A stretch of 64,000 nt of DNA from Desulfonatronum sp. SC1 (GTDB lineage: Bacteria; Desulfobacterota; Desulfovibrionia; Desulfovibrionales; Desulfonatronaceae), in the NCBI RefSeq assembly GCF_003046795.1, contig NZ_PZKN01000014.1, positions 32,213 through 96,212 on the forward strand, in the 5' to 3' direction. Below, piece after piece: positions 17,996-25,601 of the stretch. Made by a program: the position numbers and the translations under genes. The notes under the pieces are model-generated. The model did no database searches. It was not told where the DNA came from and worked only from the letters and a program-made list of their open reading frames with translations. The stretch's first letter is position 1, and each line of letters opens with the position of its first letter.

Positions 17996-19054
17996 ATGTC
18001 CAACCCTCACTTGAACATTGCGGCCGCGCAACGCGAACGGGTCAACCAACTTCCCTCCGTGTCCATCATCGTTCCGGCCTACGACGAGGAAATTGTTCTC
18101 CCGCGTTTCCATGAACGTACGCGGGCCGTGCTCCAGGCCACCGGTTGCCCCTACGAGTTCATCTTCGTAAATGACGGCAGTCGCGATGCCACGCTGGAAG
18201 TCTTGCACCAGCTGCGCCGCTTTGATGAACATATCACCATCATCAATCTTTCTCGCAACTTCGGCAAGGAGGCAGCCTTGACCGCGGGCCTGGACCATGC
18301 CTGCGGGGATGTCGTGGTCATCATTGACGCCGACCTGCAGGACCCTCCGGAGTTGATCCACGATTTCCTCGCTGGTTGGCGCGAAGGATACGATGTCGTC
18401 TATGCCGTACGAACTACCCGCGAAGGCGAGTCTTGGTTCAAACAATTCACCTCCAAGTGGTTCTATCGCTGCATCCAGAGGGTCAGCGACACCCCGATAC
18501 CCGTGGACACCGGGGATTTTCGTCTGATGAGCCGCCGAGCGGTCCAGGCCTTGGCCCAGCTTCGAGAACAAAACAGGTTCATGAAAGGCCTCTTCGCCTG
18601 GATCGGCTATCCGACCAAACCCGTCCGGTATGCCCGCGATCCCCGCAATGCAGGTGTCTCCAAGTGGAATTATTGGAAACTCTGGAATTTCGCTCTGGAC
18701 GGGATCACGTCCTTTTCCACTGCTCCCTTGCGGATATCGGCGTACCTCGGCTTGTTCACGGCGCTGTTCGCCTTTCTCTACGCCATTGTCGTCATCTACA
18801 AGACCCTGATGTTCGGTGATCCGGTGCAGGGATACCCCTCATTGATGGTTGTGACCCTTTTTCTTGGGGGCGTGCAACTGGTCTTCATCGGGATTCTTGG
18901 TGAATATCTAGGGAGAATCTACAACGAAACAAAGCGGAGACCGCTGTATCTTTTGGATGGCGTCGCCCCTTCGGAACTTCGACTCCACCTCGCGGACTCT
19001 CCAGAACACATCGCTCCTCCCGACCTTTCTCAACCACGCCGTCCCCATCCATGA
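17996..19054 (+). CDS. GtrB/DPM-like GT2 polyprenyl-phosphate glycosyltransferase
   Basis: This 352-residue protein has a GT-A domain with VSIIVPAYDEE, FVNDGSRDAT and the catalytic DADLQDPPELI. The conserved NRFMKGLFAWIGY acceptor segment comes next. It ends with two membrane helices (about 240-270 and 282-305) and LGEYLGRIYNE. This is the classic layout of bactoprenol glucosyltransferase GtrB and of ArnC. The product would be an undecaprenyl-phosphate sugar used in the periplasm by one of the GT-C proteins, with GtrA as the presumed flippase. Confidence 0.88.
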   Translation: MSNPHLNIAAAQRERVNQLPSVSIIVPAYDEEIVLPRFHERTRAVLQATGCPYEFIFVNDGSRDATLEVLHQLRRFDEHITIINLSRNFGKEAALTAGLDHACGDVVVIIDADLQDPPELIHDFLAGWREGYDVVYAVRTTREGESWFKQFTSKWFYRCIQRVSDTPIPVDTGDFRLMSRRAVQALAQLREQNRFMKGLFAWIGYPTKPVRYARDPRNAGVSKWNYWKLWNFALDGITSFSTAPLRISAYLGLFTALFAFLYAIVVIYKTLMFGDPVQGYPSLMVVTLFLGGVQLVFIGILGEYLGRIYNETKRRPLYLLDGVAPSELRLHLADSPEHIAPPDLSQPRRPHP

Positions 19055-19197
19055 GCTTGTCCCTGAGCAGTGTTTTCTGACTCGACCCTTGCAATCTCAG
19101 CTCCACAAGTTACAATGGGAGTTGTGGCGACGTATGTTACCTTACTCAACTGTTCATTGAGTCAACGTTGTCCTCTCTTCCAAAATAGGAGTATTTT

Positions 19198-20706
19198 ATG
19201 AAGTCTCGTTTATTCAAAAATGACGTTTTCCGTTTGATCGGCTTTCTCACTGTGCTTGTGTCGGTATCCTTTTTTCTGACCGCCTGCTCCCGCAATGATG
19301 AACAACCAACTGTAAGCCATAGCCCACCCGCCGACTCGCTGGAACAGCATGTCGAAGACCTGACTGGCAGCCATACTCGTGTCACCTGGGTCCAGGACAT
19401 TGGGGACGGGAGGGATACCTTTGCTCGTGGTGACCGGCTGCGCCTGATGGGGTTCGACTCACGGGACGGCCAGGGGAAGCGAGTCATCCTGGAGCAGCCT
19501 GCTAATTACACCAAGCCGATGATTACGCCTCACGGAGATCGCGTGGTGTACACGGATCGCACACAAGATGCTGTAATGGTCGTAGGGTTCGATGGAACCA
19601 ATCAGAGGAAACTGGCCGAAGGCTCTGCTCTGGAAGTATGGGCTGAGCCCGGTAGTGGCCGGGAGTTTGTTTACGTCGGGACCGAAATGACCCAGGACCG
19701 GGCACCCTCGTTCCACCGTGTTGATCGCATCCCGCTTGACGGTCTCTCAGCGCCGGAAAAGGTCTGGGACATGTCCCCGGTAACGGAGAACAACTTTCAA
19801 CTCTCCATTGACGGCAGACTCGCCGGCGGCATGTTTCCCTGGTCGGATGCCGGCGTTGCCCGGCTACCCAACGGCGGCTGGACGCGTCTTGGCCGGGGAT
19901 GCTGGGTCTCCCTCTCACCTGACGATCAACATTTGTTCTGGATGTTTGACGGAGCTCACCGCAATTTGAACATCATCCAGTACGGCACGGATCGCCGCTG
20001 GCAGGTGAACATCAACAGCGCTCCCGGCATCGACGGCTATGAAGTCTACCACCCCCGCTGGTCCAACCACCCCAGAATCATGACCATGACCGGCCCTTAT
20101 ACCGTTGGTGGCGGTGGCAACAAGATAGGAGGTGGCGGAACGGATGTTTCCGTGCACATTGGTCGTTTCAGCGAGGATTTCCAGCATATTGAAGCATGGG
20201 TCCGCCTGACTGGAGATCAGTGGGCCGATTTCTATCCGGATGTCTGGACCCTCTCCGGGCTGGAACTGATCCTGGCCTACGACGCCGAAGCCGCTGTCTC
20301 TGGTGACGAAGTTGCTGTTGTGCCGGACGCGTCCCCCGCGACGGACACCATTGCGCATGATCAGGCCGTTTCTCCAGACGACGCCGTGGAAATCCTTGTG
20401 CGACTTCTTGAGGCCGTGGCGATTCCCACCCTTGAGGCCATCGCGCCCTACGACCGGGCGCTTGTAGCACACCGCTACGCCGTTGAGGATGTCCGTTCCG
20501 GCACCTATGATCAGCAAGAGATGCTCATCGCGTACTGGGTCATTCGTGACGGTGCGATTCTTGACGATGCCCACCGATCCCCCGGAGAGACATTCCATCT
20601 GCTCGTTGAACCGTACGACGATCGTCCGGATCTGGAAGGGGAGCGCTTATCCATGGACAGCGACGCCTTGATGATCCCGCTGTTTTATGAGGTTCAGCGA
20701 CTGTAG
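19198..20706 (+). CDS. beta-propeller-like lipoprotein
   Basis: This 502-residue protein has AGGAG upstream of the ATG and a lipoprotein signal ending SFFLTAC (lipid Cys near residue 30). Repeated segments such as NYTKPMITPHGDRVVYTD, then FDGTNQRKLAEGS, then NFQLSIDGRLAGG resemble TolB/WD40-type propeller blades. The last 120 residues form a separate alpha/beta tail. It may bind the exported glycan or its carrier at the outer membrane. No exact family was recognised. Confidence 0.65.
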   Translation: MKSRLFKNDVFRLIGFLTVLVSVSFFLTACSRNDEQPTVSHSPPADSLEQHVEDLTGSHTRVTWVQDIGDGRDTFARGDRLRLMGFDSRDGQGKRVILEQPANYTKPMITPHGDRVVYTDRTQDAVMVVGFDGTNQRKLAEGSALEVWAEPGSGREFVYVGTEMTQDRAPSFHRVDRIPLDGLSAPEKVWDMSPVTENNFQLSIDGRLAGGMFPWSDAGVARLPNGGWTRLGRGCWVSLSPDDQHLFWMFDGAHRNLNIIQYGTDRRWQVNINSAPGIDGYEVYHPRWSNHPRIMTMTGPYTVGGGGNKIGGGGTDVSVHIGRFSEDFQHIEAWVRLTGDQWADFYPDVWTLSGLELILAYDAEAAVSGDEVAVVPDASPATDTIAHDQAVSPDDAVEILVRLLEAVAIPTLEAIAPYDRALVAHRYAVEDVRSGTYDQQEMLIAYWVIRDGAILDDAHRSPGETFHLLVEPYDDRPDLEGERLSMDSDALMIPLFYEVQRL

Positions 20707-21763
20707 CCCACCCGCTTGTTTCTCGTTCAAAAAAAGCTTGACCGCGCCCGTGGCAAACGTACCCCCCAAGAAAACCCAGTTCGTTGTTCGGGTTGTCCTG
20801 AGCTTTGGCCTCCTTGCAATTCTGGCCTACAGCATCAACCTCCAGGATCTTGCTGGCCTGCTCCTGGGGGTTCGCCCCGAGTTTGTCCTGCTCGTCCTTG
20901 CAGCCCAGCTTGTGGACCGGTTGATCAACACCTGGAGGTGGCAAGTCATGTTACGGGCCCAAGGGGTGGTCCTACCCCTATGGCCGTTGTTTCGAATTCA
21001 GATGACCACCGGGTGCCTGGGGAGTTTTCTGCCGTCCAACGTAGGCGTGGACGTGCTGCGCATGATGGCCATCTCCAAGTGTACCGACAGATCTATCCAG
21101 GCAGTGGCCGCGTCAGCCCTGGATCGTGGTCTTAATGTCGGCATCACATTGATCGTCGCCGCCATTGCTGGAATCTTCGCCGCCGGGCGGTATCTTCCCT
21201 GGTCCGTCGCCCTGGCCATGATTGTGTTATGCTTTGCTTTTTTTATCATTGGGCTTGTCTTCACCCGGCCCACTCTCTCCAGGATGCTTGGCCCCTTGAT
21301 CAAACGCACCCTCGGCGTCGGCCTTTCCGAAAAACTGAAAACCATTTATCAGAGCTTTCTTGAGTACGGCCGACAGCCACGCATTCTTGCCCTGGCCTCG
21401 GCACTCACGCTGCTGATTTTGCTTGTTCGGGTCATGATCGTCTATCTTGAAGCTCTGGCCTTGAATATTCATATCGATTTTCTCGCTCTGGCCCTGGTCA
21501 TGCCTCTGGCCTGGATCCTCCTCATGCTGCCGATCTCCGTTGGCGGTATCGGGTTGCAGGAAGGCGCGTTTTTCGCCGCCTTGCGAGGTCTTGGCGTCTC
21601 CGGTGCCGGGGCTGTAAGCATTTCCATCTTGGAGCATCTACTGAGCAGAATCGTCATCCTGCCCGGCTTCTACTTCTACCTCCGCGGCGGGCTCGTCGGG
21701 GCAAGAAAAGATGAAATCGTCCGCTGCGCATCAACGGTCTCGCAGCAAGACCGCCCGCTGTAG
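20687..21763 (+). CDS. UPF0104/lysylphosphatidylglycerol-synthase-TM-like membrane protein
   Basis: This protein of about 358 residues has eight hydrophobic helices and the UPF0104 motifs: RWQVMLRAQG, TTGCLGSFLPSNVGVDVLR near residue 105, ALDRGLN, and MLPISVGGIGLQEGAFF near the end. The family includes the flippase half of MprF and AglD-like proteins linked to lipid-linked glycan handling. The 5' end overlaps the lipoprotein gene by 20 bases. A GTG near 20751 is a possible shorter start. Confidence 0.8.
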   Translation: MRFSDCSPPACFSFKKSLTAPVANVPPKKTQFVVRVVLSFGLLAILAYSINLQDLAGLLLGVRPEFVLLVLAAQLVDRLINTWRWQVMLRAQGVVLPLWPLFRIQMTTGCLGSFLPSNVGVDVLRMMAISKCTDRSIQAVAASALDRGLNVGITLIVAAIAGIFAAGRYLPWSVALAMIVLCFAFFIIGLVFTRPTLSRMLGPLIKRTLGVGLSEKLKTIYQSFLEYGRQPRILALASALTLLILLVRVMIVYLEALALNIHIDFLALALVMPLAWILLMLPISVGGIGLQEGAFFAALRGLGVSGAGAVSISILEHLLSRIVILPGFYFYLRGGLVGARKDEIVRCASTVSQQDRPL

Positions 21764-21834
21764 GGTATCTCATCGGAATTTTATCCAGCAGCATTCCCAT
21801 CAACCTTTCCACCAAACTCGACCGGATACGTGCC

Positions 21835-22515
21835 ATGCCACTCAACGCTCTGCGAAAATTGTCTTTCTTGGTCAAAAACCATCCGTTGGTTCGACCTGTT
21901 CTCGAACGGAACCGCTGGCTTGTCGCGGCCTATTTCGACTGGCGGTACCGCAAACCGGACACGTACAATTACTCCGCAAGTGAGGAAGAGCGGATCAAGC
22001 GGGAGCGCATCGCATCATTTCTGGGTGACCGCCACTACACCAACATTCTTGAGGTCGGTTGTGGAGAAGGGTACATGACCACGGTCCTGGCACCGCTGGG
22101 GGAGCGCCTTCTGGGAATTGATATTTCCAAGATCGCCGTGGAGCGAGCCAGACGGATGCATGCGGGCAACCCCCGTGTTTCATTTCTGAAGGCCGATGTG
22201 TTTACGTTTCGCCCCAAGGAAACGTATGACTTGATCACCTGCTCTGAAATACTTTGCTATCTGAACCTTGAACAGATCGACCAAGCTGTCCGCAACCTTA
22301 TCGCGCACCTTGCCCCAGGCGGAAGATTACTGGCCGTCGATGTCTTTGCTTCCGGGGAATCGGAAGAGGGGCTGGAACTCAAAAAAATCGGGGCCAGAAC
22401 CATTCACCCCCTTCTGGAGGCGATTCCAGGGCTCACGAGCACCCAGGTACAGACCCACCCTGGCTACGAAATGATGCTGTTTGAAAAAACAACCGCATCC
22501 GGATCCGACACGTGA
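21835..22515 (+). CDS. SAM-dependent methyltransferase (NodS-like)
   Basis: This 226-residue protein has motif I ILEVGCGEGYMT near residue 64, motif II GIDISKIAVERAR, and motif III TCSEILCYL. The overall pattern is like NodS and other sugar-modifying methyltransferases. Its stop overlaps the GTG start of the next glycosyltransferase (GTGA), so the two are coupled. It could methylate a sugar or amino-sugar of the surface glycan. Confidence 0.8.
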   Translation: MPLNALRKLSFLVKNHPLVRPVLERNRWLVAAYFDWRYRKPDTYNYSASEEERIKRERIASFLGDRHYTNILEVGCGEGYMTTVLAPLGERLLGIDISKIAVERARRMHAGNPRVSFLKADVFTFRPKETYDLITCSEILCYLNLEQIDQAVRNLIAHLAPGGRLLAVDVFASGESEEGLELKKIGARTIHPLLEAIPGLTSTQVQTHPGYEMMLFEKTTASGSDT

Positions 22516-23540
22516 CAGAATCATTGCCGCGTGTCAGCGTCGTGATTATCAACTACAACGGCGTGGACAGGTTGGAGCAAACTCTCCACGCCGTTGAGCT
22601 GCTTGCCTACCCGGAGGTGGCCGAAGTTGTCGTCGTCGATGACGGTTCTTCCGACGGAAGCCAATTCCTGGTCAGAGAACGATTCCCCCACATCCGACTC
22701 GTTGAACTGGGACAGAACCAGGGGGCCGCAGCGGCTCGCAACAGGGCGCTTGCCGAGGCTGGCAGCGAGCTCATTTTTCTCCTGGACAACGATATCGTCG
22801 TTGAACCGGATTGTCTCAGCCATCTGGTCCGGGCCAAACAGAAGGTCCCCCATGCCGGAGCCGTGCACCCAACCATCATCGATCAACATGACCCCCGGTT
22901 GTCCGCCCACTACAACGGGGGCTTCATCCATTACCTGTGCGCCTATATTCCCAAGGACCAGGTGGAAGAGGACCACGCCGTTTACGACGTGGTCTCCGGA
23001 GGGGCCCTGCTGCTGGAAAAATCCCTTGCGGAGCGGATAGGCGGGTTTGACGAGGCGTATGTCTTCAACTGGGAAGACGGGGATTTCTTGTTTCGCTTGA
23101 CCCTTACCGGCCGTCCCTGCTTGAATGTCACTGCGGCAAAGGTCACGCACACCGCTGCGCCGCGCGGCACCTCCAAGGCCTTTTTTCAGGTCCGCAACAG
23201 GTGGTTTTTCATCATCAAGATGTATGGCTGGCGGACCATCGCGCTGAGCGCCCCGGCGCTGATTGTTTTCGAGTGCTCGCAGTTCCTTTTCCTGCTGCTT
23301 AAGGGAGCGGGGAAGGAATACGTTACCGGAACATGGGCCGCCGCGCGCCAGCTTCCCGAACTGCTCCGCAAGCGACGGGCCGTACACCTGCTCAAAGTCG
23401 CTCATGACAGAGACGTCTTGCGTTCCGGCGACCTCTACGTCCCCCCGCAGCTTCTGAACAACCCCGTGCTCAGAGTCTTCAAGCGGGCCTATGTCGGCTT
23501 TTTTAATGTCTATTGGCTCCTGATCCGGAAATTCGTCTAA
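22512..23540 (+). CDS. GT2-family glycosyltransferase (rhamnosyltransferase-like)
   Basis: This 342-residue protein starts at a GTG that overlaps the preceding stop. The GT-A motifs are VSVVIINYNG, VVDDGSSDGS, FLLDNDIVVEP (DxD) and a GFDEAYVFNWEDGDFLFRL segment, which is the ED-containing catalytic block of WcaA/RfbF-type enzymes. There is a short hydrophobic stretch near 240-262. It is a cytoplasmic transferase using a nucleotide sugar. The specificity is not readable. Confidence 0.85.
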   Translation: MTESLPRVSVVIINYNGVDRLEQTLHAVELLAYPEVAEVVVVDDGSSDGSQFLVRERFPHIRLVELGQNQGAAAARNRALAEAGSELIFLLDNDIVVEPDCLSHLVRAKQKVPHAGAVHPTIIDQHDPRLSAHYNGGFIHYLCAYIPKDQVEEDHAVYDVVSGGALLLEKSLAERIGGFDEAYVFNWEDGDFLFRLTLTGRPCLNVTAAKVTHTAAPRGTSKAFFQVRNRWFFIIKMYGWRTIALSAPALIVFECSQFLFLLLKGAGKEYVTGTWAAARQLPELLRKRRAVHLLKVAHDRDVLRSGDLYVPPQLLNNPVLRVFKRAYVGFFNVYWLLIRKFV

Positions 23541-23657
23541 ACTGTTCCCTTGCATTCCGCCAGCAGCTACAGCGCGCCCCCTATCCCGACAGCGTTGGTA
23601 CGACCAGGTTCACAACATCCACAACGTCACTTGGAACGTTTTCCCTGATTTCGCAGC

Positions 23658-24446
23658 ATGCCCAAGACCATGGTTTCCGTCCTCTTAGCGCTCCTTGTCC
23701 TATCATTGTTCATCAGTGTCCTGCTTGCCCGGCAGTGCTGGAACTCTTACCATTCCCTGCATATAGCCCGGCTCGACACCCTTGGACAACTTACTTTCCC
23801 GGAAGAGGAAAAACCTCAATCCGAGATCGGGCCTGCCGTGCTCTTTTTTGGAGATTCCCGTGCCGCGGCATGGCCATCTCCAGATCTCTCTCAAGAAGGC
23901 TTTCGAATCATCAATCGTGGAATCGGTGGGCAGACCACGGCACAGGTCAGATCTCGTTTTGAGCGCCATGTTTTGGGACTGGACGTGGACGTGCTGATCC
24001 TTCAGGTGGGCGTGAACGATCTCCGAGCCATAGCGGCCTTTCCTCACCAGCGCGAGGTTATTCTGCAGGAAACCGTTACGAATATCGGCTGGATGGTGGA
24101 ACGTGCAACGGAAAACGACATCCATGTCGTTTTGTCCACGATCTTCCCCCTAGGAAAACTCTGGCTGCCGCGGAAACTGCTGTTGTCAGACACCGTATCC
24201 ACGGCGATCCAGGAGGTGAATGGCCACCTCAAGGCCATGGGGGGGGCTTCCGTAACCCTGCTGGATACGGAAACGATACTGGCTGGCAATGACGGAGAGG
24301 TTCTCCGAGCGTACCGGGAAGATTACCTGCACATCAATAGCCGGGGATATGCGGCATTGAACCATGAACTGGCCGGAATCATTCAAGACCTTGTGTTCCG
24401 CGCCGATCCCATGACGATGGACGCCATGGACATTGGGAATCAGTAG
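23658..24446 (+). CDS. SGNH/GDSL hydrolase with N-terminal membrane anchor
   Basis: This 262-residue protein has a single N-terminal hydrophobic helix (about 4-24). SGNH blocks follow: LFFGDSRAAAW (nucleophile Ser), RGIGGQTTAQV (block II Gly), LQVGVNDLR (block III Asn) and DYLHINSRGYAALN (block V Asp and His). All four canonical residues can be seen, so it should be an active esterase or lipase facing the periplasm. It ends seven bases inside the 3' end of the convergent deacetylase gene. Confidence 0.85.
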   Translation: MPKTMVSVLLALLVLSLFISVLLARQCWNSYHSLHIARLDTLGQLTFPEEEKPQSEIGPAVLFFGDSRAAAWPSPDLSQEGFRIINRGIGGQTTAQVRSRFERHVLGLDVDVLILQVGVNDLRAIAAFPHQREVILQETVTNIGWMVERATENDIHVVLSTIFPLGKLWLPRKLLLSDTVSTAIQEVNGHLKAMGGASVTLLDTETILAGNDGEVLRAYREDYLHINSRGYAALNHELAGIIQDLVFRADPMTMDAMDIGNQ

Positions 24447-25567
24447 ATTTCCCGCTTGGTCATCCGGCGAACGAGCTTATGCGCGAACACGCTGGCAAGC
24501 GAATGCCGCCCTTTGCCTGGAAGGCGAAAGAGATAGTCGTCCTTGAGGCGGGGGATGGAAAAGGGATCAATTTCTGGGCAGGCCAGGGGAACCCCAGGAA
24601 GCGGCCCCAGGAAATTTGTCACATATCCAGCCTCCCAGCTCAATTCGCGAGCCACTCTTCCGGCAATGCACCAAGGAAAGGCCACATGCCGGACAGGTTT
24701 TTGCAAACGCTCCTCCAGCACTGTTCGAGAAGCCTTGAGGCTCGAAAAGATTGCGTTTCGTTGTTCAAAATTTGATTCGTACCGTTCCCCTTTCTCGGTC
24801 TCAGCGCCCTCCCATACCCTGTATAGCTCGCATTTCCACCCTGGCCGTTGAAAAAACAGCTCACCTCCGTGGTTTTTAACATGCTGGACGCAGGCCCTAC
24901 GTCGACGCACGGAATCGAAGTACCGTGGATCGTCATCCATTCGTGAACCAAATGCATAGATCGGCATCCCCAGCTCCCGGATCTGCAGTTGGCCATCCTG
25001 CTCATCTCCCACTGTGGGCATATCCAGCTTGAGGTCATCGTCAAGCATACCGGGCCGAAGGAAATCCAGCACTCGCGGACTGGTAAATATCCGCTCATGG
25101 TGCATGGTGTGGGATTGCATATCCACGACACCTGACGCCTGCATTTCTCGAACTTCCGCCCAGGTCAGCCATTGCTTTCCCTGTGTGGTGGTATTTCGGG
25201 AATCAAGAATCCGACTCGGGACAAGAAAAGCCACGGCCTTGAAGCCGTATTTTTTGAGCAGCGGAAAGGCCGTATGGTAGAGGCTATGCTCTCCATCATC
25301 AAAGGTGAGCACGACACCAGGCCCCCGCAACTGGATTCGACGCTGGAGAAACAGGTACAGTTCTTCGGCATCAAGGACTTGGTAGCAGTTATCCCGCAGA
25401 AATCTCAACTGCGCTTCGAAGATAGCTCTGTCCACAGTATGCAGCATGAATATAGCCACGGAATTGTTTTTCATTTCCTGTGGAGAGGAGGAAGTTATAA
25501 AGCCAGGATATCGGTTGCCCAGATAAAATTTCAACTCGCCAAGAATTGAATTCAAAGAATGTAACAT
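24440..25567 (-). CDS. polysaccharide deacetylase family protein (NodB homology)
   Basis: This 375-residue protein has the NodB signature LTFDDGEHSLY (metal and base Asp pair) near residue 88. The zinc histidines follow in DMQSHTMHHERIF, and HVAFPWCIAG comes later. No signal peptide is evident. It resembles the PIG-L/NodB-like enzymes that remove acetyl groups from N-acetylated sugars or act as amide hydrolases. It is transcribed opposite to the preceding cluster and may be co-transcribed with the membrane protein gene upstream of it at 25602-28160. Confidence 0.8.
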   Translation of the reverse strand: MLHSLNSILGELKFYLGNRYPGFITSSSPQEMKNNSVAIFMLHTVDRAIFEAQLRFLRDNCYQVLDAEELYLFLQRRIQLRGPGVVLTFDDGEHSLYHTAFPLLKKYGFKAVAFLVPSRILDSRNTTTQGKQWLTWAEVREMQASGVVDMQSHTMHHERIFTSPRVLDFLRPGMLDDDLKLDMPTVGDEQDGQLQIRELGMPIYAFGSRMDDDPRYFDSVRRRRACVQHVKNHGGELFFQRPGWKCELYRVWEGAETEKGERYESNFEQRNAIFSSLKASRTVLEERLQKPVRHVAFPWCIAGRVARELSWEAGYVTNFLGPLPGVPLACPEIDPFSIPRLKDDYLFRLPGKGRHSLASVFAHKLVRRMTKREIY

Positions 25568-25601
25568 CTTTATACGCCTCTATATCGAATCGACCTGGCA
25601 G

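Noticed and set aside
17718..18014. 98-codon frame in the AT-rich gap
   Set aside because: No domain or clear ribosome site, and it overlaps the start of the next gene.
22521..23555. 344-codon frame antisense to a GT2 gene
   Set aside because: Shadow frame; the sense frame has all GT-A motifs.
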